64,000 nucleotides of DNA from Undaria pinnatifida (lineage: Eukaryota > Sar > Phaeophyceae > Laminariales > Alariaceae). Where the stretch lies: NCBI GenBank assembly GCA_012845835.1, contig JABAKD010000016.1, forward strand, positions 6,789,919-6,853,918. Reading direction: 5' to 3'. The notes under the pieces were generated by a model, which had not been told where the DNA came from, ran no database searches, and saw nothing but the letters and a program-made list of their open reading frames with translations. Both the position numbers and the translations under genes were made by a program. This document shows positions 1 to 11,312 of this stretch, one piece after another (the stretch's first letter is position 1; each line of letters opens with the position of its first letter).

Positions 1-204
1 GGACGAGGAAAATAAAACATTGGCTGACGACACGTATATACGCACGACGTACCTGGTACTCTGTCTCGCCATCTGTCACCACAGAGCTTGTATCCCAATA
101 ATAGGACGAAGAATCAGCACGGACGCTGTATGTAGATGTAGAGGATGTCGACGGATAGAAATAGGGGTTTAATGTCAGTAACACGGGTATCAACCGAAAC
201 AAAA
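1..204. repeat. Diverged dispersed-repeat copy downstream of the gene
   Basis: The part at about 60-190 aligns, with divergence, to 37,985-38,160 and 51,885-52,055. Shared landmarks are a block like GAAGAATCAGCACGGACGCT, then a GTCG-rich stretch and GGTTTAATGT. A TACCWGGTA dyad lies at 50-58. No coding signal is seen. This would be the 3' flank of the minus-strand gene; I see no clear polyadenylation signal. Confidence 0.45.
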
Positions 205-3200
205 TCACTGACTGCCGACGTTAGCTGATCGCGGCCATATGGATGGCGTTGGGGTCGTGCGCAGTGGTGTGGACAATCTTGTTGTGCGATCGGTCATGTT
301 GTTCACGTCCATGGGACTAACAGTAGAGAGTGGTAAATGAAGCAAGAATGCCTCGTACTTGCAGCAGGCCATGCGCGACGTAAAATAAAAGAAGAAAGAA
401 AACCGTCGAAGATTTCGACACATACAGCAGCAACACTGAGTAGTCAATCGCACGAACAGGCTTACCTTACGTACAAACGACCGACGTACGTGCTAAGTAT
501 GTCACAACCTTCCCGCATGACCTGTCTCTTGTAAGAATACCTTATTTCGAAATCGTACCATCTCTAAGAATTTTGTCGCTTGGACGATACCTTGATGATA
601 CACGCACACCATTAACCAGTTAACTAATCAGCGGCGACTGTTAGCTCTGCGGCTATAGTGAGCATGTAACAAGATCAAAAACTGGGGTCCGTCTGGCTGT
701 TACGCCTAACCCTCAGATTAACATAAGGGTTACAGTCTGTTCCTTCAGCAATGCTAACCTCCCGGGACATCGCGCTCTTAAAAAAATAAATATGTACACA
801 AGATTACACAACTCAGGAGACTGACTGCATCCTACAATACTGTGCAGTGCAAAGGATGAAGCGACTGAGGAACTAACAGCACCCTATAACATCCTGCAAC
901 CTACTAAATAGGCTGCTGGAAGGAACACGCCGTCGTACGTACACGTACCGACGGTTTGATCCTTGTTTTTGTTACTCCTCTCCCGTCCCTCGGCTCCACC
1001 CCTACTTGGGCTGACACCACCGTGTTCAACCCCCCCTTCTAATCAGGAGAACCCTCAACCCCCCCCCCCCCCTCCCTCCCCCCCCCCCGCCCCTGCTCCT
1101 AACCATCAAAAGTCTCCTCCCCGCACCCCCATCTGTCCACACCCCACCACTCCCCCCCCTCCTCCCGAACAGCAGACCCCTCACCCGCCGCCGTCCACCG
1201 CGACGTCCCCAGCGGCGTCGCTCGAGGCCGAGCCGGGGCCCTTGTCCTCCCCGTCAGTGGCGGCGCCCTCGCTCGACGCCTTGTCGGCCACCGCCGACAT
1301 CGTCGCGGCCGCCATCCTCCACCGGACCAGGCGAACCGCCACCGCCCTCTTCTCCCTGACCGAGAAGAACCGCCCCAGCCGCTTGCAGCTTGCGTTCTTA
1401 CGCTGGGCGTTTGCTTCCTCCACCGACGCGCGATAGATTGCCCAGGCGCTGAAGTTGTGGAGGGCGTAGAACCCCTCGTGCTTCAGAAGCCTACCCCGGA
1501 TCTTGAACAGCCGGTTGAGCTTGATCCTCCGCACCTCGTTCCGGGCCTTTTTGAGGTGTTTCTTCGTCTGTCGCGCGTCCGTGACCATAGCTCTGCATGC
1601 GGCCTTCGTGCGCATCGCGTATACGAACGACCAGAGAAGCAGCAACACAACCTGATGGGGAGACACAAGACCATAAAAAAAAAACACGGAAACTTCGGTA
1701 AGGTAGGGGGGGGTGCACGAGCAACACGCGACACGGAAAATTGGGCAAGCTAAGGGCAAAAGGTGTGGGCGAGCGAGCACACAGAATTCAAGTCTTGGCA
1801 CAATACAAAATAATGCAGTATCAGGTGGTAGAAGGGGTGAGATTTAATGTACTTATAATATAAGTAAATTAAGGGGGTGGAACTTTGGTGGCTCATGCAA
1901 CTAACAGCGTAATAATTCACAATGCTTGACTTCCACCTCTAGGAAGGCGATAAATACTATACAACGCCCTGAACAGAATGGAGTCATACTAATTCAGCAC
2001 TGTAATAAATTCCCACGTCCGAGGCAGACGACTTAACACGGCAACAGCACGGCTATAAAGCAAGAATGTCTGCAAAACATGTACAAGTGAATCGCAGACC
2101 TATGATACGACACAACGCTGCCGTCGTAGAAATTACAACACTCGATGGTGCTGACGAAATATATCAGAAAACAGCATTTCACCCCTTGAAAGGCAGCAGA
2201 TTGGCCTTCATTGACACCAGACTACTAGGGTTTAGTGTGGAACACTCGGCCCAACGCCCTTGACAGCGCACGTTTTCCATTGCTTGAGATGTCTCTTGAT
2301 TTTTAACGTGTTGAAAGAGTATGAAATATGAACTAATATCTAGGAGGTGGTGAACTTAATTAAGTCATACTGTTTCAGAACATTACTCATTGTTGATGGT
2401 GGAGGGTGACTTTAATTCAACAGTGCGTAGACGTGTGAGAAGCTAGTAGCGTGAATTGGTTTGGGAATACGACGGTGCAAGATCAAGCGCTTCGCAGGAT
2501 ACAGGTGTCCGGCGTATGCTTGCCGGGGGAACGGCCTATCGCAACCGTACTCTTTTTAGACGATCATTGGTAGAAATCGAAGGGTCCGTCTTACTATTAT
2601 ACCCGTGCAGCCAACGTGACAAAAAACAAGATCCAGAAAATAGCTCACGGCTGGTTCAGATGATGGCCAGCAGGGTCGCGCGGTGCACCCAGAATCAACG
2701 CCACTGATATTTGCTGCCTCCTCCGTGTAACCGTTTTATTGCTGGAACAACTACCACACCAATTCCAAGTAGTTTACCCCCAAACACGAGGGTGTACTTC
2801 TAAACGGATGGAGATCTCCGCGCCGTCCGGACAGCCGAGACACCTCGGACACGGTACCATAGGGGTAGCACTTCTCGGCTAAGCGTCTTCTGACAGACGG
2901 AGCTCTAAACTACCCCCATAATAATGTTCCAATGTTCGAATGTCGGAATGTTCGAATACCATTTGTACCTTCCTATAAGTCTCGTTATATGGACTGTTCT
3001 CGGGTTGTTCTTTTGCTTGTCTTCACACCAGTCTTTGAGCGGGGTATAGAGCATAGAGGTCTTCAATATGGAAGCCTCTGAAAAATAGGGTGCACCCCTA
3101 TCATAGCACGCTTCCTCGGCGGTGGCTGACCTGTTCCTTCGGGTCTTTGCAGCAATGGATAGCTTCAGGTGCGCTTCAGGTGAGGCTACCAACGAGAGGT

Positions 3201-5420
3201 TAGACGATAACCCTTTCATTGATAGCTTTGCCTGGAGCGCACCTCAAGCCTGCAAGTAAGTCAGTGTTGCAAAGGCCCCGAGAACAAGGTCAGCCGCCGC
3301 CGACGACGCTGCCACGACTCACGCTGTCCCCATCCCTCTCTATTAGAGGTACGACGTGACCGCTGAGCTATGCAGGTGGAGCTGACTGCATCTAGCTCAG
3401 TGGTTTTGTGTATCTCTCATAAAGGCGCAATGCCGGGTCCGTTTGGTGGTTGAGTCTGGACCTCGGATTTGCTCAAGGGTTCCAATCCCCGTAGTCGACA
3501 CTGCCCCAAACAGGCGGGATTATGAAGCTTCTTTTTCCGTGGACGTGTGTACCATGGCTCTCGGATACTTTTAGTACTTCAGCAAGTTACATCAAACAAG
3601 AAAAACGTAAAGAACGACGTCGAGGGGATTGTGCTTCTTTTAGAGATACATCATAACCGCATGAACTTACCAGGTAACAGGTAGTGATTATGGTGGCTGA
3701 CTGCATATCTCCGTGCTTACGGTGTATAGATATCTGTAATGCTTCACCTGGAGCGTATCAGACGCCGACAAATAATCCAGTGCTGCACACGCCATAGTCT
3801 TCATCTCCACCGCCACCCAGCCGTACTCTGTCATGATCATCTCCACCTTCCCCACTGTCCAGTGGTACCCCGACGTTGAGGACGCGGCTACGTACCGCGC
3901 CATCGCCATCCCCTTCGCGCGAGAGAAGCTTGCCACGGTTCCGACGTTGTTCGCCATCCAGTTGTACCCCGGTGTCATCGTTTCCACCGTACCCGCCACC
4001 CATTTCTCCACCGACATCATGTGGCTGTTACATGCACGCCACAACGACACCAGCGGGGGGGGGGGGGGTGGCAGCGCGGCCGGGACAAGAATAGGGGGTC
4101 AGCAGGTAGATTAGATTGACGCTAAACCGGAAGTAGACACAGACGCGTGCTTACGATACGGCTAGCACTTTGACACCTTCTGGTCAAACCGTTTCTTGCT
4201 GGTTGTATGGTACCAATGCACTAAAACAAATAATGACTACACCACTCAAGATCGTTGCAATAGCGCGGTTTACTCACCCGTTGGCGCACGGCGCAACGGC
4301 CAGCGAACAGAGCATGTAGCAGGCCCCCTTTCGCGGGCTCTTGAAGCGTGTGGCCTCGCACCGCGTCACACAAAGGTCAAGACCGTCAGCCCCAGCGGTG
4401 CCCTCGGCCCCGCAGGTGGCCGCGGCGTTATCGGTCCTGGCATAGGCGTCGACCGGGTCCTTTTTCCTGGAGCCCTTGCCGTTGGCCACCATGAGAAGAG
4501 CGGTCCGGATGTCCTTGTCGGATGCAGTGTCGATGACATCTTGGATCCTGTGTGGTTAGTGTTGCGGCAGACCAAGGGCGAGACGCGTGTTGTATGAAAC
4601 TACAGCAGAACAGTAGTGCAGGGCATCCAACAAGAAACACAAGTACTGGTCCAGGCTGGGTTTCTTATCTGGGGGGGGGGGTGTTTTATTCTCGACGAAC
4701 TGCAGCATAGCGGCTCCAGGACTTCTGTATATGCCAGTCCGCTTTTCTTATTTTCCTGTTATAATTTTCTGCCATTATTAACATTACATTTGCCACCTGG
4801 CATGCTTGTTATGACGTGCCGTGCCCTGTACTATTATACGTGTAAATGAGATTGGAGCTAAATCTTGTGCAGGGGCTTCCCTTTCTTGGTTTCCCTTGGT
4901 TTCCTTCTACTGTATTTATGAGACTGCTTATGAGTGACCGACGTTAAAGCTCATGCTGCACATCATCGGGTGGCAAAACAAAACATTAATACTACTACTG
5001 TAACTACTGTAACTACTGCAACTACGGCCAGACGCGTGCTAAGGTAGTGGTACACCTGATTTTCTAAGGTTCCTCATTTGACGAGCTCTGCACATGACCG
5101 AGACACTTACTCTGAGAAATATGAAAGTGCAACCCGATGAAAAAAGAGAAACTTCAATACTTAATCCCAATCACTCACTCTTCGATTTCCAGGTTGGGCG
5201 TTCCAGGCCCATATGCGGCGAACGTCAGCCGGCATACAGCGGCCTCCAGCTTTTTGCTCTTGGCCAACCTCGACAAATCCTGCACCGTCCAAATATCCTC
5301 GACGGCGTCAGATTTGCCAACGATGAGCTGCCTCACGCCCGACACCAGGAGCCCGGAAGTGGCCGCGAAGACTCCGATCGAAAAGGCGACCGCTTTGTAG
5401 ATGACCACGTTGAGGATCAT
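205..5420 (-). CDS. Five-exon gene, predicted 455-aa membrane-associated protein of unknown function
   Basis: I do not recognise the family. Exons (minus strand): 5420-5179, 4547-4278, 4024-3748, 1651-1185, 316-205. Introns are 631, 253, 2,096 and 868 bp. All use GT-AG, with donors GTGAGT, GTGAGT, GTGAAG and GTGAGG, and phases match at all four junctions; the total is 1,368 nt ending in TGA. The start ATG (5420-5418) opens a hydrophobic stretch at residues ~3-28 (MILNVVIYKAVAFSIGVFAA), a signal peptide or anchor. Residues 82-170 hold a Cys cluster (CVTRC, then GACYMLCSLAVAPC). Residues 172-263 hold imperfect repeats around GYNWMANNVG, GYHWTVGKVE and YGWVAVEMKT. Exon 4 starts with a short hydrophobic run (VVLLLLWSFVY), then becomes strongly basic (TKKHLKKARNEVRRIKLNR), then acidic and Ser/Ala-rich. 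The tail is Thr/Pro-rich. Exons are GC-rich. Exon 4 could instead stop at the in-frame TGA (1183-1181). An extra exon in the 2.1-kb intron is possible. Confidence 0.72.
963..1180. repeat. C-rich low-complexity tract in intron 4
   Basis: Mostly C runs with interspersed T and A. It sits just past the exon 4 donor, inside the proposed last intron of the minus-strand gene. The plus-strand reading frame through it is Pro-rich and comes from composition. Confidence 0.6.
3388..3500 (+). other. tRNA-like relic with A- and B-box matches in intron 3
   Basis: TAGCTCAGTGG (~3,394) fits a pol III A box and GGGTTCCAATCCC (~3,479) fits a B box and T-arm. The flanks GACTGC and GTAGTC can pair as an acceptor stem. 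A CTCATAA stretch between them resembles an elongator tRNA-Met anticodon loop. The spacing (~85 nt between boxes) is long, and I could not draw a good anticodon stem, so this is more likely a SINE head or tRNA pseudogene than a working gene. Confidence 0.3.
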
Positions 5421-5758
5421 TGTAAAAGTTCGATAGAAGGTAAACAGCTGTGTAGTGGGAGGTAGTGCGTGGTCAAGGGAGTACACACAGGGGAGGAGAA
5501 TAGATTGGGTGAAAGTGGCAGTATTTGGAGTTTTGTTCGTGTCAGTTTTTACGTTCAGAGTGAATTGTGCATTGCACGTTATCGAAAGGAAAATATAACA
5601 ACACAATTATTTGGACCAACGTCGGAATGGGTACGGTGGACCGCAACTAGACCGAGTCCGGCGGAAGGCTGTTCTCTCGTGGCCGGGGGCTTTGTTAGTG
5701 GGTGAGCTTGCGCAAGTTCCACACTACCAGGAACGATGCCGTTCCGGGTGGCTATCTC

Positions 5759-6139
5759 CACCTGTTATAAGGCTTAGTTTGGGTAAGCTATTGGTTAACT
5801 TTTGGCAAGTGGTTGAGCGGACTAATACCCCAATAGTAACTTCACAAATGGCGTCGTCGACAGACCATGGGTTTATTGGGTCGTGGGTTCGATTCCCACC
5901 ATCCATAGTATTAAACGTTTACGACTTTCCCCATGTCGAACTTGAAAAATACTCTCCCCGGTATCCCCAGGAAATGAAACCGCTTGGATATTTACAGGTC
6001 CGCCCGTATATCCAGCCGACCTGCCATCCCGCCGTTTCAGGGGGGGAGAGTGTTATAAGGCTTAGTTTCGCTAAAGCTATTGGTTAACTTGTTGCAAGTG
6101 GTCAAACAGACCGATATCCCACTCATTCCTTAACACACC
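5759..6139 (+). mobile_element. Intact terminal-repeat retrotransposon in miniature (TRIM), 373 bp
   Basis: Short LTRs at 5763-5846 and 6051-6135 both start TGTTATAAGGCTTAG and end in CA. The 5' LTR is followed by TGGCGTCGTCGAC (from ~5849), resembling the TGGCGCCG-type primer-binding sites of some Ty3-like elements. A polypurine tract (AGGGGGGGAGAG, 6039-6050) abuts the 3' LTR. CACC flanks both ends (5759-5762 and 6136-6139), a 4-bp target duplication. There is no coding capacity, so it must have moved with enzymes supplied elsewhere. The internal region holds a perfect B-box/T-arm match (GTGGGTTCGATTCCCAC, ~5886-5902), and a second relative lies at 43,220. Confidence 0.75.
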
Positions 6140-6269
6140 GCACCTGACCCTCAGGGGTCAAGCCGGGTCGACATACTCACGCATCCGTATACAACGGCAG
6201 CTTGCGCTGCCGGAGAAGTAACGGGGACCGCCGGTAGGGACAGCTCACGCTATTGCTACAGTGGGAACC

Positions 6270-6412
6270 GAAGGACACGCCAGCTAGCGCTGGATTGCGA
6301 ATGCAATCGAGTCAAATCGACGGACGACAGCGTGTATGAAAATACATGGAAGTGTGGTGAGCGTAAGCTTTATTTTTTTCCATCCGCCGGAGGATAAAAA
6401 ATAAAAAAACAA
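6270..6412 (-). repeat. Dispersed repeat 'CCGGCGGAT', copy 1
   Basis: On the minus strand this reads CTCCGGCGGATGG, an A-rich stretch, then AAGCTTACGCTCACCACACTTCC and a GATTGCATTCGCAATCCAGCG-like segment. It is clearly related to 7,045-7,180 and 13,635-13,745. An inverted copy of its CATCCGCCGG end lies at ~6,615-6,640, so 6,385-6,640 can fold back. Confidence 0.5.
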
Positions 6413-6640
6413 AACAGAATGATCGACGGTGGACTGTGCGTGGTATGGCGGTAGCAGATAGTAGTGTTATTTATTTTTCTCTCTGATTTTTCTGTCTGTT
6501 CGATTGGGTATAGCGGCGAGAGAACGTTAGGCAACAAGGTATTGTCGACAAAGACGTGACGACAGAAAGGTCAGGGAGGAAGGGAAGGCAAGGGGAGAAA
6601 ACATATTTTCTTTGTTTTTTTATTCTCCGGCGGATGTATG

Positions 6641-7044
6641 GAACCTGGTCTCTCACGGGGTCCCGGTGTCGAAGTGGAGAGGGCGGTCCCGGAGGTCTGG
6701 TGCTCGTCGCGGAGGGGAAGTTGAAGCGGGTAGAGCTGAAGTCGAAGCGGAAAGGGCGTCGCGGTGCTGAGGTCCCTTGACGATCGTCTTCACAGCGGAC
6801 GCACGCTGAAACCTTTATTTCTTAGATGTAGCAACGAGATGCTAAAGCTAGAGTGACGGTGGGCTTATGCCCTCTCGTCATGCGGCGGGATCATCTTTCG
6901 ATGGCTGACCTTCCGGGGACGGGTCAACGCCGTCTATGACGGGTGACACCGTTCGCGACCCGGGATCGTGTATTTGCCTGGCCGGTGACGTGTCCTCTCG
7001 CGCATGCGTGTACGAGATCTACGATAGGTATCTACGACCCTGCC
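6641..7044. other. Unassigned intergenic stretch
   Basis: Unique-looking sequence. A 74-codon open frame across its start is short and shows no recognisable domain. I see nothing further in it. Confidence 0.4.
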
Positions 7045-7180
7045 TTCCACAGATGGGGGAAAAAAAAGCTTAAGCTCACCACACTTCCACCTGCAGTATT
7101 TTCATACACGTCGTGCGTCGATTTGGCTCGATTTGATTGCATTCGGAATCCAGCGCTAGCTGAACATATTTGCTGGTTAG
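7045..7180 (+). repeat. Dispersed repeat 'CCGGCGGAT', copy 2
   Basis: AAGCTTAAGCTCACCACACTTCC followed by a TTTTCATACACG and GATTTGATTGCATTCGGAATCC segment matches the minus strand of 6,270-6,380 at roughly 80% by eye. The end bearing CCGGCGG is missing here. Confidence 0.5.
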
Positions 7181-8165
7181 CGACAGCAGCGGTACCTTGT
7201 TTTTAGTGTCGAGAATAGTACATATCAGTAGAAAGTGTTCAAAACACGGGAGGGGGGGGTGGCTCGGGCGTCTGATTCGATTCTAATTCTGAAGAAGAAT
7301 CGATCGTGAATTTTGGGGGTGGATCATTCCCCATTTTTCTTCAGAATCGGAGAATCGGGAATGGTCGTGAATCTGATATTTTGAGTTAATCTTGTTCAAC
7401 CTTGTACGTAAAGCGTTGGCTTGGCACGGTGAAGCGCACAACAGTGGTGCCTGCAGTATCAGCCCAACCACCTTATCCGTGCATGACACGTATTATACGA
7501 AGTGAAAAAGTAGAACTACCGGCCGGTACATAGTATTATATCGGTTTTACCCAAGCAGGGAGAAATACATTGAAGGTCGCGGTCTCGATCCTCGATGTTC
7601 GATCTCGATTAATAATCGAAGAGGGTTCGTAGTTCGTACTGTAATCGGAGAAGTAGTTATCGATCTCGATTCCGGGAAAATCGAGAAAATCACGATTATG
7701 ACTGGGCAACTCGGTCTCGATCTCCAACGCTGTCGTTTTGCATTGTACCATACCACCATACCGGTACAACATGTGCGGTGGTTATTTCTTTGGTGAAATG
7801 TCTGCGGCGTGTTGCGATTTTGATGCAGCCACAGACAGGCTTTGCCATCTTGTCTTTCTTTACGACAAACACTTGGTCATATATACCTCCTCGTCAACAA
7901 CCGCGCAGGACGGGTGCCGGGGGAAGAGATATTGAAAGAGGTACTGTAATGCGGGAGGGACAGGTTACTCGTAATGAGTACCAGGTACAATGCAGGAAAC
8001 TCAATAAAAAATAGGAAGGTTGGCTTAAGCTGAGTTTCCTGGCTGAGAAAGAGTGCGTTCCACACTACCGGTACCTTCAGCACAACGGGTTCAGAAATTA
8101 TTATTTTCCGGTAAATCTCAGCTTGTCTTTCTTAATACCCTGTTTCTAGGTGTCCTGTACTGATT
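7181..8165. other. Intergenic stretch with ATCTCGAT-type short repeats
   Basis: 7,270-7,380 holds two near-inverted GAATCGATCGTGAAT-like and TTCAGAATCGG segments. 7,580-7,720 is peppered with ATCTCGAT, CGATTCC and TCGATCTC. TACCGGTA occurs at 7,759-7,766 and 8,066-8,073, and TACCAGGTA at 7,979-7,987. No gene is supported. Confidence 0.4.
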
Positions 8166-8214
8166 GCAACGAGGGAGAGAGGGAGGGCGAGAGGGAGGGA
8201 GACAGGGAGGGAGC
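8166..8214 (+). repeat. GA-rich simple repeat (GAGGGA-type)
   Basis: Repeated GAGGGAGA and GAGGGC units on the plus strand. This is a low-complexity purine tract with no coding meaning. Confidence 0.7.
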
Positions 8215-8930
8215 ATGGTATGGGCGGTATATTACAGTAAGAAAAAGGGCCTTACCGTAGTATCCCATATCGACCGGGCGCCTTCACGAAATCAAGGCCA
8301 ACAGCGGCCAATGATTATTTTGTGGGGAAAAAAATGCCTGATGATTGATGGTGGCATGTTTATGTTTTTGGCAACGAAAAAACAAGATGCCGCCGGTCCC
8401 GATACCCAGCAGTACAGCCGGCGCCTGAGTTTAAGAAAAATTAACTTACGAAAGATAGGCTCAAACTTTCGGAAAAAATAGAGAATAAAGTGTGTCAGAA
8501 AGACAAACCAGCCACCAAGATACCAGATAAGAAAGAGTCATACAAGAAGCAGCTGCGCACCCAATATAGGAAACGATGACGTTCGATCCGGAGGGTGGCA
8601 CATAATAAGAAACGGCACAAGTCCCAACCTTTCAGCAGTGATACGTCTCAGAGACAGTGTGTTACGATTTTAACAAACTTGCGGCTGACAGCTAGCTGAC
8701 AGCTCATTGTTCTCCCCCCCCCGTTTTTCAGTCTTCCAATGATCCAAGACTTCATTTTCCCCAATTTACCAGCACGGGCTCGCGTAAATGAAAAGCTTTC
8801 GGCTGACCTGTACAACATCAACGTGAGAAGTGGGCCTGCGTACGTAAAAAAATAAGAAGAACAAAGAAATTATGAAAACTGTTGAGATTGAGCCTAGAAA
8901 ATAAGAAGCAACCATAGCCAGTCGCCCCGG

Positions 8931-9280
8931 TGGTCTAGTGGTTACCCTCGAACCCGGTGGTCTAGTGGTTACCCTCGAACACTACTATTAATAACGTTGG
9001 TCCTTGAGTTCAATTCCCACCGTGGTGACAGTTTGAAATTAGTTGCAAACATGCAAAAAAATGATCAGGTATTGAGAGCACCTAGCAGCGTGGGTAGGTA
9101 CAACTCGACGCGAGTCGACGTGGGAACAAAATGCGGGATTGTTCGCGATAAACATGAAGGCACGTACCGTAGTGGGGAGGGGGGAGGAGGGCCGGCAATG
9201 TGACCCCGGATCTGAGTTACTACTCGGAGGGAGCGAGAGCAGCGCGAGGATAATAAACGCATAAAATAAAAATGAAAAAT
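8931..9280 (+). mobile_element. tRNA-derived SINE, copy with duplicated head
   Basis: The head CGGTGGTCTAGTGGTTACCC (an A-box type) occurs twice in tandem at 8,935-8,980. The B-box match GAGTTCAATTCCC is at ~9,006-9,018. The body (GCAGCGTGGGTAGG, CGCGAGTCGACG, TTCGCGATAAA, GAAGGCACGTACCGTAGTGG, CCCCGGATCTGAGTTAC) is shared with 38,883-39,250, 42,725-42,857 and 43,675-43,790. The 3' end is A-rich. As in other SINEs, pol III promoter elements are expected and no protein is encoded. Confidence 0.7.
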
Positions 9281-9699
9281 CATCTAAGAAACTATATATG
9301 GCGATGATGCTGGTTGAGCCGGACACAACGTAAGACTTTAAGCCTGGACGCCAACGTATTGTAACACCGAGCGCCCACTGCACTACTGAAGCCGTATCGT
9401 ATCATAACAGACAGACGGTGCATTTTACGCTTGGTACATGGCATCCATCCCCATAGTATCGTAGCACACTACAACCCTCTACCGTGCTGTTGGCGGCGTG
9501 CGCCCAGCCTCCAGTCACAGATAGTAATGCAGTTATTAACAGTGCAAACTATTACTCCATCACCTTCATTCATTCACGTGAATGGTGCCGACACCCTTAT
9601 TGTTACAAAAGGTTTTCCTTGCTCGACCTCCTGGTGAGCTCGGCAATCACGAGTCACGAGGAGCGTACAGCAACAGCAGCAGCAGTACCGTTAAACACG
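9281..9699. other. Unassigned intergenic stretch
   Basis: Short open frames on both strands only. No repeat partner was found in the window and no motif was recognised. Confidence 0.35.
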
Positions 9700-9705
9700 T
9701 AAGAT

Positions 9706-9870
9706 AATACACCCCCTCGGATGATTTTCGAAGCTGATTTCCTGTCACAACTGACAATGAGGAGAGTGCAAACGCGGGGCGATGACGCGTCTGCTCGACG
9801 AGATATTTCCAGCTCCACCATTCGTTATTGCGTTTGCCCCCCTTGTTTTGGAAAACAAAATATTCCTGAA
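9706..9870 (+). repeat. Module Y end, partial copy
   Basis: A CCCCCTCGGATGATTTTCGAAG block followed by GAGAGTGCAAACGC matches the segment that follows the C-tract in module Y at 24,355 and 26,270, and the minus strand of 31,360-31,490. It is diverged and truncated. Confidence 0.45.
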
Positions 9871-10080
9871 ATTCGTTCAAGGGGGTGTATATATCTTGCG
9901 TTTTACCAAAGGTACCAGTATACACCACAGCAGTCAGTCTACACGGCGGTGACACAACATTAAGCTTCATTTTCAGGTTGCATCGCAAGATATGATACCA
10001 GTTGCGGCAGTAATCAACAATCAGTCAAAGATACACTTTGCACCCTGAGGGCAGTATATAACCTCCACTTATAGTCTTTA

Positions 10081-11312
10081 ATACCTGGTTCGTACTTTTT
10101 CGACGAGAATCCTCTGATTAGACTTGACCAGGTAGGTTTTACTTCGCTGCTGCCTGCAAAGAACTGGGCCAAGTTCCGTTTGTCTACCTTGACTATGTCC
10201 GCGTCGAGGGAACACAGACTGCAAGGCCCTCCCTAGCGATGCCTTATGGCCGGGTTGCCATGTGTTTTTCTGCACACTCGTGCTGGTGTCGTCTCCGCCA
10301 AGGGGCACGTTGAGAAGAGCGAGGAGGGCGGACGCAAGCTCTCTATAAATAATAAAAAAATGACACAAACGTGTCCTCCGGGATCGTGAATCCGATGATT
10401 TTTTCCTCAAGGAGAGGAAGGCGGGTGACATCGGCCAAGCACAAGGGCAGACAAAGGGCTGCACGGTCTGGGGGCTACAAGTACCACATGTATAGACGGT
10501 CCCTAGGATCTAGTGACTGCAGGCTCACGAGCGAAGAGCTTTTGCCGCCGCTACGGGCCTGGTCCAGATGATGGGTAATCAAGTTCGTACGAATGATAGA
10601 ACTCGACGATATATGGTGTTTATTATGTCCATGCCCAACGCCTGAAATTGAAGCGCGTTCTTGGCTTGCTACAACACCCGGTTTAGCACGAGACGACTCT
10701 GCCGGCAGCGGGCATGCATACGGCCACTCTCCGTGGATCGAAAATGAGCAAGCCTCTTGCAAACTTTGAGGAAGAGCCCGTGGCCCGGGCGGCACTAGAG
10801 GTCTCGTGGGTGAGCCAAGAGCCAAGGGCTGTACTGCTGCTGCTGTAAAATAATAGATGCAAGATCCACGCAGATAAAGGCGACACGCGGAAAAAGACAC
10901 CACAGACGCCGAAGGCGGCAAGAGAAAGAAAGCCCTTCGTTAGGTCGGGCGACTCCGTCCGCTCAAACGCAGGAATTTCCACACTTATCTGCCTGTGCAT
11001 TATCATGGTTTCCTTACCCACAGAGTGCGAGCCCGCCGCTGTGTGGACCCCTCTCTAGCGGGGGCGGCTGTATAGGGCACACATTTTTTACGAATACAGT
11101 ATACCTGGCAACAAGTCATTTTCTGTATGTACGAGGGAGTACACCCGCAGAGGGGCTGAAGAAATAATCAGACCCGTGGCGGATAGACGCACCTTCGGTC
11201 TTCTCGACGGCTTTTCGCTTCTCGGATCCGCACAACTCGAGCAGCAGGACAAGAGCAGCAGGCCCGGATTCGCAGTTGCTATTGGGTGGCGAAGGCCGAT
11301 CCGGATTCAGAA
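10081..11312 (-). CDS. Possible multi-exon gene, function unknown (weak model)
   Basis: Coding-like codon use recurs on the minus strand. Candidate exons are 11312-11193 (contains ALVLLLELCGSEKRKAVEK; donor GTGCGT), 11067-11018 (donor GTAAGG, phase-compatible), 10828-10529 (100 open codons; donor GTGAGC) and about 10348-10081 (contains ALLALLNVPLGGDDTSTSVQ, ending TAA). The join into the last exon is out of phase as drawn, and no start codon is identified, so the structure is incomplete. An overlapping frame at 10,000-10,240 (DADIVKVDKRNLAQFF) also looks coding and could replace the last exon after a TTGCAG acceptor. No family is recognised. It could be a pseudogene or chance. Confidence 0.22.

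Noticed and set aside
5886-5902. Intact tRNA gene suggested by the perfect T-arm
   Set aside because: No cloverleaf can be drawn around it, and it is internal to the TRIM, also present in the 43.2-kb copy in decayed form.
8215-8481. 88-codon plus-strand ORF after a purine-rich tract
   Set aside because: Single open frame, AT-rich codons, no motif and no splice or promoter support.
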